A DNA stretch of 64,000 nucleotides from positions 24,334 to 88,333 of the forward strand of contig JBFMGD010000007.1 of the NCBI GenBank assembly GCA_040751775.1, written 5' to 3'. The stretch is from JBFMGD01 sp040751775. GTDB lineage: Bacteria; Bacillota; Dethiobacteria; DTU022. Of the stretch, positions 25,329 through 34,027 are shown in pieces. Position 1 is the first letter of the stretch. Each line of letters begins with the position of its first letter. Position numbers and translations under genes: made by a program. The notes under the pieces are model-generated. The model worked only from the letters and a program-made list of their open reading frames with translations, did not search any database and was not told the origin of the DNA.

Positions 25329-26315
25329 ATGGATTTTCGTGAAATAATCTCCAAAATAGATCAAGAGGATGTTTACTTTATTCAAGAAGAGGTGCCGGTT
25401 CAATATGACAACACCCAGCAGACCCCGCTCGGCTTTCAGTGGCGGGGCAATCACCATGAAGTATTAAAACCACTGCATCTGTTTAAAAGCGCCCAGGGGC
25501 ATATGCAGCACCTTCTCCTGACCAACCGGGGCGTGTTTTGTCTTTCTTTGGAGCGCGAGAATCAGACCAAAGCCGTGAGCAGGTGCAGGTGGATTTTGAA
25601 GTACAGGGTTGATGGCGAGGATTCCCAAGGTGCAGATTCTAATGATAAATGTACAGAGGATAACAGCGCCCGAAATAAAGCAGCATTTCCCCGGGGGACG
25701 AGTAAAATGGCTATAGTCCCGGTAAAGCTGGCCAACGTGGTTTACTACCACGGGCACCTTTGTCCCGAGCTGGCCGTGGGCTACCGGGCCGCTTTGGTTG
25801 CCGAAAGAGAAGTGGGCCTTTCCCGGGAAAACGCATCGGAATTCTATGTTCTGGCGGAGAATATGAGTTCAGCCATTGAAGCGCTTCAGCTTCTGACCGG
25901 CTGCACCATCGGCAATCAAAACTTTTTTGCCTATGACCTGGGAAAACATGTTTATTATTTTGGGCGGACAAACGCCAACCATGAGCCGGAAGAAGTGTTG
26001 CGGTTGGCCCTGGTGAGCCGCGCGGTTGACCTGGGGTTGACCGGGGAGCTGGACAACAAGATTTTCGCCGGCCAGGGAACTGAAACTGAACTGGAGCAAT
26101 ATCGTCAGGCTGTAGATACGGCTGTCTCGGCAATTTTGGAGCTTCCAGAGGAGCAACTTTTTATAAAAAAAAAGGTGACATTGCAGCCGCCGCGCTCTTC
26201 CGGGCGGTTTAGTTATACCGCGTGTTCTCGATGCGGCGAAATAGTATCTTTGGAAAAAAGCCTTCCAGGTAAGGAAGGCCTCTACTGCCGGGTTTGTGCG
26301 GCCAAAGTCGATTGA
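25329..26315 (+). CDS. FmdE-family protein with an extra N-terminal domain and a C-terminal zinc ribbon
   Basis: 328 residues; ATG after AAGGAGTG. Residues ~1-120 are an unrecognised N-terminal region (contains QWRGNHHEVLKPLHLF and a hydrophilic linker). From ~130 the FmdE core: VVYYHGHLCPELAVGYRAA with the HxHxCP metal motif, then NFFAYDLGKHVYYF. The C-terminus has CSRCGEIV and CRVCAAK, a zinc ribbon. FmdE is named from formylmethanofuran dehydrogenase operons but its function is unclear; it is often linked with Mo/W or other metal use. Here it precedes a peptide/nickel-type ABC transporter, pointing to metal or metallophore handling. Confidence 0.85.
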   Translation: MDFREIISKIDQEDVYFIQEEVPVQYDNTQQTPLGFQWRGNHHEVLKPLHLFKSAQGHMQHLLLTNRGVFCLSLERENQTKAVSRCRWILKYRVDGEDSQGADSNDKCTEDNSARNKAAFPRGTSKMAIVPVKLANVVYYHGHLCPELAVGYRAALVAEREVGLSRENASEFYVLAENMSSAIEALQLLTGCTIGNQNFFAYDLGKHVYYFGRTNANHEPEEVLRLALVSRAVDLGLTGELDNKIFAGQGTETELEQYRQAVDTAVSAILELPEEQLFIKKKVTLQPPRSSGRFSYTACSRCGEIVSLEKSLPGKEGLYCRVCAAKVD

Positions 26316-26379
26316 GTTAAAGATACAGCAATCTACAAAATAGACCCCTGGAGTAAGGGTCTCGCAAGGAAGGTTATCC

Positions 26380-27375
26380 GTGTTTTCAACGCCTGCCTTA
26401 AAAGTCCATAATCTTTCCACTCACTTTTACACCCGTCAAGGTGTCGTCAAGGCTGTAGACGGTGTCAGTTTGACGGTGGAGGCGGGTCACACCCTGGGTT
26501 TGGTCGGAGAAAGCGGCTGCGGCAAAAGCGTTACGGCCTTCTCGATCCTCGGCCTGGTCAAACCGCCCGGGAGAATAAATTCCGGAGAAGTTTGGTTAAA
26601 CGGACGCGACTTGCTGAAAACCGCGCCGCGGGAGTTGCGGCGGCTAAGGGGGCGGGAAATTGCGCTGGTTTTCCAGGATCCGCTGACTTCTCTGAACCCG
26701 GTGTTGAGCGTCGGCCTGCAGTTGGTGGAAACCGTTCTCTCCCATGAAAAGGTGACCCCCGGGGAAGCTAAGAAAAGGGCCGCGTCGCAGCTGCGCCGTA
26801 TGGGACTCCCCGATCCGGATAGGCTCATGCGCTGCTACCCCTTGGAACTTTCCGGAGGGATGTGCCAGCGGGTGCTGCTGGCCATGGCGCTCTTGCTGCA
26901 CCCCAAAGTATTAATTTTAGATGAACCGACGACCGCTCTGGATACTACTGTACAGGCCCAAATCCTGTCGGAGTTGAAACGGTTGCAGGAAGAGCTGAAA
27001 ATGGCCGTTATCCTCATTACCCACGACATGGGGGTAATCGCGGCGATGGCCGATTCAGTGGCGGTAATGTACGCCGGCTCCATCGTAGAGTGCGCGCCGG
27101 TAGCGGAACTCTTTGACCGCCCGGCCCATCCGTACACCCGGGCTTTACTTCGTTCCATCCCCCGTTTTGGCCAGGAGGCGCTGGTGCCCATCGAAGGCCA
27201 GCCGCCGTCCCTTCTCAATCTCCCCGATGAATGTGCTTTTCTGCCCCGCTGCCCGGAGGCTGTCACGGCATGTCGGAGTATAAGGCCTGTATTAACTGCA
27301 GTTGGTGCCGGGTATACGGCTGCTTGCCACCAGGCCCTCAAGTCTGCCTTGGGGGAGGTGTCAAAAAAACGATGA
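26380..27375 (+). CDS. Oligopeptide/nickel-type ABC transporter ATPase 1 (OppD/DppD-like)
   Basis: 331 residues, GTG start after AAGGAAGG. Walker A GESGCGKSV, signature LSGGMCQRVLLA, Walker B VLILDEPTTALDTTVQ, switch His ITHDMGVIA, and the oligopeptide/dipeptide C-terminal motif with ECAFLPRCPEAVTAC, whose cysteines may hold an Fe-S cluster. It overlaps the next ATPase gene by 4 bases (ATGA). Together with that gene, a binding protein and two permeases it makes a full importer of the Dpp/Opp/Nik family; substrate could be peptides, nickel or a chelate. Confidence 0.94.
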   Translation: MFSTPALKVHNLSTHFYTRQGVVKAVDGVSLTVEAGHTLGLVGESGCGKSVTAFSILGLVKPPGRINSGEVWLNGRDLLKTAPRELRRLRGREIALVFQDPLTSLNPVLSVGLQLVETVLSHEKVTPGEAKKRAASQLRRMGLPDPDRLMRCYPLELSGGMCQRVLLAMALLLHPKVLILDEPTTALDTTVQAQILSELKRLQEELKMAVILITHDMGVIAAMADSVAVMYAGSIVECAPVAELFDRPAHPYTRALLRSIPRFGQEALVPIEGQPPSLLNLPDECAFLPRCPEAVTACRSIRPVLTAVGAGYTAACHQALKSALGEVSKKR

Positions 27376-28295
27376 GTCTCTTGGAAGTAAAGGAACTGGT
27401 CAAACATTATGAAGGAAGAGGTTCCTTTGTTGAATGCAGGCGGGCAAAGGTGCGAGCCGTAGACGGCATCTCTTTAACGTTGGAACGGGGCGAAGTGCTG
27501 GGTTTGGTGGGGGAAAGCGGCTGCGGCAAGAGCACTTTTGCCCGGCTGGTGACACGGTTGGAAGAGAAAACTGCGGGAGAAATTTACTTTGACGGGCAAG
27601 AAATTAGCGGCTGCACGGGAAGGAAGCTGCGCCGGCTGCGCCGGCACTTCCAGATTATCTTTCAGGATTCGGCCTCATCCCTTAACCCGCGCTGGAAAGC
27701 GGGCGCGATTATAGAGGAACCCCTGGTTAACTACGGTGTGTCCCGGGAGAAACGCCGCGCGCGGGTGTTGGAGCTGATGAACCTGGTTGGAATGGAACCG
27801 GGAGACGCTGACAAATACCCGCATGAATTCAGCGGGGGGCAGCGCCAGCGTATCAATATCGCCCGGGCCCTGGCCCTGGAGCCGGCTTTGCTGGTCTGTG
27901 ACGAACCGGTTTCCAGCCTTGATGTTTCCATCCGCGCACAGGTGCTGAATCTGTTGCGGGCATTAAAAGAAAGGCTCAATCTTTCCTATCTTTTCATATC
28001 TCACGACCTTGCGGCGGTAAACTGTCTCGCTGCCCGGGTGGCGGTGATGTACCTGGGCCAAATCGTGGAGATTATACCGGTAAAAAATTTGCATATACAA
28101 GGCAGCCACCTCTATACGCGGGCGCTGGTAGAAGCGGTGCCGGAACCAAACCCGCGGCGAAGAGCAGTATTGAAAACGGTGATACAGGGGGAGCCGCCTG
28201 ATCCCTCCAAGCCTCCCCGGGGCTGCCGTTTTCATCCGCGCTGTCCCAATGCAACNNNNNNNNNNGAATATGCCGGTACACAGAACCTGTTTTAA
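27372..28295 (+). CDS. Oligopeptide/nickel-type ABC transporter ATPase 2 (OppF/DppF-like), 3' end interrupted by an assembly gap
   Basis: ATG 27372 overlaps the previous stop. Walker A GESGCGKST, signature FSGGQRQRINIA, Walker B LLVCDEPVSSLDVSIR, switch LFISHDLAAV. The C-terminal RGCRFHPRCPNA motif runs straight into ten Ns at 28256-28265. After the gap the frame gives only EYAGTQNLF and a stop, so the true gap size and the last ~25 residues (normally with two more Cys) are unknown. Paired with the upstream ATPase. Confidence 0.9.
   Translation: MSLLEVKELVKHYEGRGSFVECRRAKVRAVDGISLTLERGEVLGLVGESGCGKSTFARLVTRLEEKTAGEIYFDGQEISGCTGRKLRRLRRHFQIIFQDSASSLNPRWKAGAIIEEPLVNYGVSREKRRARVLELMNLVGMEPGDADKYPHEFSGGQRQRINIARALALEPALLVCDEPVSSLDVSIRAQVLNLLRALKERLNLSYLFISHDLAAVNCLAARVAVMYLGQIVEIIPVKNLHIQGSHLYTRALVEAVPEPNPRRRAVLKTVIQGEPPDPSKPPRGCRFHPRCPNAXXXXEYAGTQNLF
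28256..28265. other. Assembly gap (10 N)
   Basis: Ten unknown bases inside the 3' end of the second ABC ATPase gene. The length is probably a placeholder; missing sequence may be longer or shorter. Confidence 0.99.
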
Positions 28296-28364
28296 AGGAG
28301 GTGGGAGAAAAACACTTTGCCGCGTGCCATTTACTGTAAAGGAAAGATGAAAGGGGTGTAGTCT

Positions 28365-29114
28365 TTGCACGGAAAAAAAGATATCTTGCTTCTGGCAACC
28401 TACGGCATGGAAATCGTGGAGTGTGGCGGAACCCTGGCCAAGCATGCTCAGGCCGGCGGAAAGGTAGAAGCGTCCGTCTCACTGGTGAGGGTGGAAAACA
28501 GAGAGCAGGTGCAAAAGGCCGCTGCGTTATTAGGGGTTAAAGTTAATTTTCTGGACTTTGCCAGCGGGGAGGTTCAAGCCGATACGGCCTCCAAAAGTAA
28601 GGTTGTGCGCCTGATCAGAGAGGCTCGCCCGGAGATCGTAATCACCCAAGACCCGGAACATTCTTTTCTCGACCTGGATCCCGACCGGCGGGAGGCAATG
28701 ATCCTTTATCTCGAGGCGATCAGTTTGGCCGCCAGAGACTGGAGAATTGAAGAATGCGGTGGGTTTAACCCTCACCTGGTGAAAAGCCTTTACTTTATGA
28801 CCCCAAAGCAGCCGAACTGTGTTGTCGATATTACCGATATTTTTCCACTCAAGGAGCAAGCGATGGCCGAACTATCCAGTCAGCTGGCGTTTAGCGCGGC
28901 AGTCCTGGGGAAAATGGTGCCTGAGAGCGCCATGCGCGCTTTGTTGAGGGACTACGAACAAGTTAAAGACGTGCCGGTAGAACTGGGGCAAGCCTTGCAT
29001 CGGGAGATGGACCGCGCTTTTCATCTTTACCACGGCATGATCAGCCACACCAGCTTTGCGCTGGCTGAACCGTTCCGCCGCGCCGGCCGGTTTGAACTGG
29101 CTTACCTATTATAA
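28365..29114 (+). CDS. PIG-L/LmbE-family protein lacking the canonical metal ligands
   Basis: 249 residues, TTG start after AAAGGGGTG. The fold is clear: ILLLATYGMEIVECGGTLAKHAQAGGKVEASV aligns with the N-terminal segment of PIG-L deacetylases, followed by VVRLIREARPEIVITQDPEH and FPLKEQAMAELSSQ. Yet the zinc motif AHPDDE is replaced by ATYGME (residues 11-16) and the later HxxH position reads DLDPDRREA. It is probably not a standard deacetylase. It lies between the ATPase and binding-protein genes of the ABC operon, so a role in handling the imported compound is likely. Start and extent are secure. Confidence 0.82.
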   Translation: MHGKKDILLLATYGMEIVECGGTLAKHAQAGGKVEASVSLVRVENREQVQKAAALLGVKVNFLDFASGEVQADTASKSKVVRLIREARPEIVITQDPEHSFLDLDPDRREAMILYLEAISLAARDWRIEECGGFNPHLVKSLYFMTPKQPNCVVDITDIFPLKEQAMAELSSQLAFSAAVLGKMVPESAMRALLRDYEQVKDVPVELGQALHREMDRAFHLYHGMISHTSFALAEPFRRAGRFELAYLL

Positions 29115-29165
29115 TTGCCGGCTGTCATTCTAAGGTTCAGACATTGATAAGAGGAGGTAAGGAAA

Positions 29166-30806
29166 ATGACTGGTAAGAAAACGATGAAAGGGAAAGCCGC
29201 CAACTGCCCCGCAGGCAAAAGCAGGTGGACCGGAATACTGTTGCCGGTCCTGTTTGCGGTTGTCCTGTTGACAGCGGTGTCTTGCTCGCCGGCAACCGCG
29301 CCGGCAGACGATCAAGGCCCGATCAATGTCCGCCTGGCCATAGCCCGGGACGAGGGTTCGCTGAACCCGTATACCTATGTGAGCGGCTATCCCGGTCACA
29401 ACCTGCTGCTGCTGATTTACGACACTTTGTTCCAATTGGATGAGCAAAACGTCCCGCAACCCTGGTTGGTAAAAAGCTATCAGTCCGATGCAGACGGGCT
29501 GGTCTGGTCCTTTACCCTGCACGAAGGGGTAACCTGGCATGACGGGGCGCCCTTGACCGCGGAGGACGTGAAATTCAGTTACGAATTCTACCGGGAACAC
29601 AACCATGGCCGGTGGACCAAGGCGGTGGCCGCGGTAGAGTCCATTGAAGTTCAAGATGAACTCAACTTTACCGTGAAGCTGAGCGCGCCTGTGCCTGCCT
29701 TTCTGATGAACCCTCTGGCCGACGTGCCCATCATCCCCGGTCATATCTGGCAGGACGTTACTGACCCCGATAATTTTACGGACAATACCGGCAGTGGACC
29801 ATACCGGGTGGTCAGCCACGAACCGGACCGCACCTATAAGCTGGAAGCCAATACGGAGTACTTCCTGGGCAAACCGGCAGTGGATGAAATCGGCATCGTG
29901 ATCATTGAAGACCAGACAGCTACTTTTACCGCACTGCGGGTAGGGGATATCGATATAGCCGCCCGGAGCCTGCTCCCGGAGCTGGTTGAAGAATTTTCCG
30001 GCTCCCCCGATGTTAAAGTGTTGGCAGGGCCCGGTTTTGTCAGCACCCTGCTGCAGATAAACAACGAGCGCGAACCTTTTGACGACCCGCGGGTTCGCCT
30101 GGCCATTGCCAGGGCCATAGACTTGGACGACCTGGTGGAGACCGTATTACTCGGCTACGGAACCGCCGGTAATCCCGGCTATATTCACCCGGCGCTGCCC
30201 GGCTACAAAACCGGCCTTCAACATATCACAGACTTGGCCCAGGCCCGCACTCTTCTGGAAGAGGCCGGGTTTGCCGGCTCTTACGGCAACAAAGAATTTG
30301 AGCTGCTGATTCGCTCCAACGACCCGTTGCGGGTCCGCACCGCTGAAATAATCGCAGAAAGTTTGGCGGCCATCGGCATGAATGTAAAAGTTAAAGCTTT
30401 GGATTCCAGCACCGTGGACAGCCTGGTCTGGCCTGATTTTGATGTGACGCAAGGGCGGGACTATGACCTGGCCATTTGGGGTTGGTCGGCGCCGGTGATG
30501 CTGGATCCGGCCCGGCTGGGTGCGTTGCTCCACTCGGATTTGACAACCTGGGGCACTCTCAACATCGGCGCATATGCCGGCGAGAGTGTCGACGCCGTCG
30601 TGGAAGAGCTGGCTGTTACCGTGGATCCGGACAGGCAAGCCGCACTATTGTCCGACCTTCAGGAAATGGTAGCAGAGACGGTGCCGTTTGTCACCTTATT
30701 TTATCCCGACGGCATCTATGCCTACAGGCCGGAAACTTATGACGGCTGGCTGTTCCAAAACGGACAGGGAATTTTGAATAAGCTCTCTTTCGTGCCGATT
30801 CCCTAA
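29166..30806 (+). CDS. Extracellular substrate-binding lipoprotein of the peptide/nickel ABC transporter (SBP_bac_5)
   Basis: 546 residues, ATG after GAGGAGGTAAGG. A lipoprotein signal peptide ends in LTAVSC (Cys40). The mature protein has family-5 motifs: SLNPYTYVSG, LAKSYQSDADGLVWSFTLHEGVTWHDG-type core, and the C-terminal ARTLLEEAGF. Such proteins bind peptides, nickel or chelates outside the membrane. It follows the PIG-L gene by 51 bases. Substrate is not apparent from sequence. Confidence 0.94.
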   Translation: MTGKKTMKGKAANCPAGKSRWTGILLPVLFAVVLLTAVSCSPATAPADDQGPINVRLAIARDEGSLNPYTYVSGYPGHNLLLLIYDTLFQLDEQNVPQPWLVKSYQSDADGLVWSFTLHEGVTWHDGAPLTAEDVKFSYEFYREHNHGRWTKAVAAVESIEVQDELNFTVKLSAPVPAFLMNPLADVPIIPGHIWQDVTDPDNFTDNTGSGPYRVVSHEPDRTYKLEANTEYFLGKPAVDEIGIVIIEDQTATFTALRVGDIDIAARSLLPELVEEFSGSPDVKVLAGPGFVSTLLQINNEREPFDDPRVRLAIARAIDLDDLVETVLLGYGTAGNPGYIHPALPGYKTGLQHITDLAQARTLLEEAGFAGSYGNKEFELLIRSNDPLRVRTAEIIAESLAAIGMNVKVKALDSSTVDSLVWPDFDVTQGRDYDLAIWGWSAPVMLDPARLGALLHSDLTTWGTLNIGAYAGESVDAVVEELAVTVDPDRQAALLSDLQEMVAETVPFVTLFYPDGIYAYRPETYDGWLFQNGQGILNKLSFVPIP

Positions 30807-30820
30807 GGATCAGCCTTATA

Positions 30821-30864
30821 GCCGCCGCCAACCGGCAAGGGTTGACGTACCGGTTGGCGGCGGC
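30821..30864 (+). promoter_or_regulatory. Intercistronic hairpin between binding protein and permease genes
   Basis: A perfect 15-bp GC-rich stem (30821-30835 with 30850-30864) and 14-base loop without a T-run. Such hairpins in ABC operons protect the upstream mRNA and raise binding-protein level over permease. Confidence 0.75.
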
Positions 30865-30886
30865 CGGTTGTAAGAGGACGGTGAAA

Positions 30887-31873
30887 ATGATGCTGCAATT
30901 TTGGGGAAGTAAACTATTGCAATATATCCTGGTTCTTGTTTTCACCCTGGCCCTCAATTTTTCTCTGCCGCGGATGATGCCGGGGTCTCCGATGCAGCTT
31001 CTGGCCGGTGAGGACGTGGGCCTTTTGTCTCAACAGGAGCGGGAAGAAATTATGGCCAGGCACGGCCTCGACCAGCCCATCTGGCGGCAGTTTACCATCT
31101 ACCTGGGTCAATTAGCCAAAGGCGATCTGGGTTACTCGTACCGCCAGCGGCGGCCCGTCGGCGTGATTATTGGTGAGCGTCTGCCATGGACATTACTGCT
31201 GACCGGATCCGCACTGGCACTCTCCGCTTTTATCGGGGTGATCTGCGGCACCTTGGCCGCCTGGCGCCGCGGGCGCTTCAGCGATTTGGGGACGCTATCT
31301 CTGTTCATATTTCTCGATTCGATGCCCTCTTTCTGGTTGGGGATGATTCTGGTTGCCCTCTTCGGGGCACGCCTGCGCTGGTTTCCCGTGTTCGGGGCAC
31401 AAAGCCCCTTTGCCGGCTACACGGGCTGGACGGCCATGGTGGACGTGCTGTACCACTTAGCTTTACCCCTGACCACCCTGACGCTGGTTACCATTGCCGG
31501 TCTGTTTCTGACCATGCGCTATTCCACCCTGGATGCCTTGGGCGAGCAATATATCACCGTGGCCCGGGCCAAGGGCATGCCGGAAGGACATATAGTTTTC
31601 CGCCACGTCCTGCGCAACGCCTTCTTGCCGGTAATTACGGTGTTCATGTTGAGCCTGGGATTTGTAGTTGGCGGAGCGACGGTTGTTGAAACAGTGTTTG
31701 CTTGGCCGGGCTTAGGAAGGCTTATGTTTGAGGCGGTGCTGCAGCGCGATTACCCGGTGCTGCAGGCCACTTTTATGATGGTGACTGTTTGCGTCATCGC
31801 CGCCAATCTGGCGGCGGACCTGCTTTACCCCCTGGCGGACCCGCGGGTACGGGTGGAAGGGAGGCGCTTTTAA
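30887..31873 (+). CDS. Peptide/nickel-type ABC permease 1 (DppB/NikB-like)
   Basis: 328 residues from ATG 30887 (AAGAGGACGG site just upstream); an earlier TTG at 30842 lies inside the hairpin. About six membrane helices; TIGR-style features SLPRMMPGSPMQLLAG near the N-terminus and the EAA loop EQYITVARAKGMPEGHIVFRHVLRNAFLPV. Its stop codon is directly followed by the GTG of permease 2. Forms the membrane pore with that permease. Confidence 0.92.
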   Translation: MMLQFWGSKLLQYILVLVFTLALNFSLPRMMPGSPMQLLAGEDVGLLSQQEREEIMARHGLDQPIWRQFTIYLGQLAKGDLGYSYRQRRPVGVIIGERLPWTLLLTGSALALSAFIGVICGTLAAWRRGRFSDLGTLSLFIFLDSMPSFWLGMILVALFGARLRWFPVFGAQSPFAGYTGWTAMVDVLYHLALPLTTLTLVTIAGLFLTMRYSTLDALGEQYITVARAKGMPEGHIVFRHVLRNAFLPVITVFMLSLGFVVGGATVVETVFAWPGLGRLMFEAVLQRDYPVLQATFMMVTVCVIAANLAADLLYPLADPRVRVEGRRF

Positions 31874-32743
31874 GTGAGCGCGGCACGAATCATCCGGTCG
31901 TTGAAAAAAAACCGGGCCGGGCAAATCGGAACGGCTCTGCTGTTGTTGATTGTATGTACTGCTTTCTTTGCCCCCTGGCTGGCGTCTCACGATCCTTACG
32001 AACGGGTCGGGCTGCCTTTTCAGAATCCATCTCCACAACACCCGTTGGGTACCAACGATATCGGTCAGGATATTTTAAGCGAAATCATTTGGGGAACGCG
32101 TGTTTCACTGACCATCGGCTTTTTTGCCGCGGCCATCGCCCTGTTCCTGGGCACCTTAATCGGGATTGTGAGCGGCTACTACAGGCGATGGCTGGATCCC
32201 CTGTTCATGCGCCTGGCGGATGTAGTGCTGGTGATCCCATTCTTGCCTTTAATGATCTTGTTGGCCGCATACCTGGGGCCGCGCATGTCCAACATTGTCA
32301 TGGTGATCGGCCTTCTTACCTGGGCCGGCCCGGCTCGGGTGATCCGCTCCCAGGTCCTCAGCCTGCGTGAGTACGGCTATGTCCAGGCGGCCCGCTCCCT
32401 GGGCGGCACCGATAGCCGGATCATGTTCCGGCATATCCTGCCCGGAGTTTTACCCATGGCGCTGGCCCAGTTCATCCGTGCCGTGTCTTCAGCCGTTTTA
32501 ATCGAGTCGTCGCTGGCGTTTCTTGGCCTGGGCGATCCGACGGCTAAAAGCTGGGGCATGGTATTATACTATGCCCAGGCGCGCGGCGCTTTCCTCACCG
32601 GGGCCTGGCTTTGGTGGATCTTGCCGCCGGGGTTGCTTATAACCTTCACGGTGCTGGCTTTTGCCTTGATCGGGTACGCCCTGGAAGAAGTAGTGAACCC
32701 GCGCTTGCGAGGGGGGATCATTAAAAAAAAATGTACTCCGTAA
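31874..32743 (+). CDS. Peptide/nickel-type ABC permease 2 (DppC/NikC-like)
   Basis: 289 residues, GTG start touching the previous TAA. N-terminal helix, HPLGTNDIGQDILSEIIWGTRVSL (the DppC signature), six helices, EAA loop EYGYVQAARSLGGTDSRIMFRHILPGVLP, and SLAFLGLGDPTAKSWGMVLYYA. Ends with a basic tail. Last transporter gene of the operon; a methyltransferase-like remnant follows. Confidence 0.93.
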   Translation: MSAARIIRSLKKNRAGQIGTALLLLIVCTAFFAPWLASHDPYERVGLPFQNPSPQHPLGTNDIGQDILSEIIWGTRVSLTIGFFAAAIALFLGTLIGIVSGYYRRWLDPLFMRLADVVLVIPFLPLMILLAAYLGPRMSNIVMVIGLLTWAGPARVIRSQVLSLREYGYVQAARSLGGTDSRIMFRHILPGVLPMALAQFIRAVSSAVLIESSLAFLGLGDPTAKSWGMVLYYAQARGAFLTGAWLWWILPPGLLITFTVLAFALIGYALEEVVNPRLRGGIIKKKCTP

Positions 32744-32758
32744 AGTGAGGCGAGTAAA

Positions 32759-33016
32759 CTGGCAGTCAAGAGAGAGAATGAGTATCCATCGACGTCAAAA
32801 CTAAAAGAACCGCATTACTGGCTCGAAGCCTGGGACGAGGCGCTCCGTCAGTCCATTGCCGTCCGGCGCCGCGGCGCTGCCACTAATCTAGATTACCTGA
32901 ACGGGCTCCTGGAGCCGGCCCCGGCGGGTGTACCTACTCTTTTTTCAGTTCCCGTTAAGTGGAGTATTCCATTTCAATGTATAACAGTTTTCGCCTCTCG
33001 CATACTAAAGATATAG
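32759..33016 (+). pseudogene. Possible methyltransferase N-terminal remnant after the ABC operon
   Basis: An 85-codon open frame without ATG/GTG/TTG (CTG at 32759 after GTGAGGCGAG). It contains KEPHYWLEAWDEALRQSIAV followed by RRRGAATNLDYLNGLLEP, resembling the N-terminus of class I SAM methyltransferases that sit at the end of such ABC operons, then loses similarity before TAG at 33014-33016. Probably a truncated gene. Assignment is tentative. Confidence 0.4.
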
Positions 33017-33050
33017 AGCATACCATACCAAAATCAGGAGGTATCTTGCC

Positions 33051-33284
33051 GTGAGTTGTTCCAGTATAAAGCACCAGTTTGATCAGCTTAAACAGCAGGG
33101 AAACCTTACCTTCGATAAGGCGGTTAATTTATATAACGATCTGCAAGGCTCTCTCGACGCGCACGGGCTGGAACTGCGGGAACTGCAAAAGAACGATGAC
33201 CATCAAGAGGTAGAACGCTTGCAGCAGCATATTGAAGAAGGCAAAAGCTTGTTGGCGCAACTTAAAAAAATGTCGCTGCATTAA
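33051..33284 (+). CDS. Small coiled-coil protein, unrecognised
   Basis: 77 residues, GTG start after TCAGGAGGTAT. Rich in Gln, Leu, Glu and Lys with heptad-like pattern (QFDQLKQQGNLTFDKAVNLY, then EVERLQQHIEEGKSLLAQLKKM). The good ribosome site and composition support a real gene. No known domain is recognised. It stands alone after the ABC operon. Confidence 0.65.
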   Translation: MSCSSIKHQFDQLKQQGNLTFDKAVNLYNDLQGSLDAHGLELRELQKNDDHQEVERLQQHIEEGKSLLAQLKKMSLH

Positions 33285-33710
33285 ATGAACTTCGATGTAG
33301 CATAGCACCCTGCCGGTGAGTCGGAACAAACTCCGTTCCGCCGCCAGGATGATTTCAAGTCGGGCGGCAAACTCGCTCTACTCCCTGGACAGGTAGGGAA
33401 AGCTTGTTGTGAGTGGTCGCGGGATGGTCAAAGACATGCGTCTAGCCGTCATACACTTAGTGCTCTAAAACATAATTACGGTAACGTACGTTCTTGAAAA
33501 CCTAAGAGCCTTTCATACCCCAGCAGCGGGATAAACCGCAAAAGCAGCAATGTAATTTGGGCGCGTTCAATTTCCCCGGCCGAATCTTCTATCGCCAGGC
33601 GGGCATAATCCAGTGAAGCAATCCGAAAATGGTTACCATGGGAGAAGAGAAACCTATAGACCGGCGGCGGCAATGTGTTGCGTTGTTACCGGGAATATAC
33701 CCATAAAAAA
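33285..33710. other. Region without a confident gene
   Basis: A 65-codon minus-strand frame (33476-33673) contains YARLAIEDSAGEIERAQITL and could be a gene fragment, but it has no ribosome site and no family match that I can name. Nothing else is evident. Confidence 0.4.
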
Positions 33711-33747
33711 ACGGTCCCCTTTTCAACGCAAGGGGGGACCGTGTTTT
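33711..33747. terminator. Bidirectional terminator after the poly-Asp protein gene
   Basis: ACGGTCCCC (33711-33719) pairs with GGGGACCGT (33734-33742), with AAAAAAA on one side and GTTTTT on the other. It ends the minus-strand gene at 33793 and may stop plus-strand transcription. Confidence 0.8.
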
Positions 33748-33792
33748 TCCGGCTCATTATGGTGTAGCGGCCCAGTCTGGCTGTCCTGTTAA

Positions 33793-34027
33793 TTAATCGT
33801 CGTCCTCATCGTCGTCATCATCATCGGCTTTGTCCCGGTCATCGTCATCGTCATCGTCGTCCTCATCGTCGTCATCGTCATCGGCTTTGTCCCGGTCATC
33901 GTCGTCGTCATCGTCGTCCTTGTCCCGGTCATCGTCGTCGTCATCGTCGTCCTTGTCCCGGTCATCGTCGTCGTCATCGTCGTCCTTGTCCCGGTCATCG
34001 TCGTCGTCATCGTCGTCCTTGTCATCC
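33793..34027 (-). repeat. Tandem 33-bp coding repeats encoding acidic (D)8RDK units
   Basis: Near-identical 33-base units encode Asp-rich blocks separated by RDK or RDKA; about four regular units and two longer variants with a DDDEDDD insert. Slippage-prone, so copy number may vary or be misassembled. Confidence 0.9.

Noticed and set aside
29130..29819. 229-codon minus-strand ORF opposite the binding-protein gene
   Set aside because: Shadow of a clear SBP_bac_5 lipoprotein.
33476..33673. 65-codon minus-strand ORF between two terminators
   Set aside because: No ribosome site or family; possibly a fragment, but not supportable as a gene.
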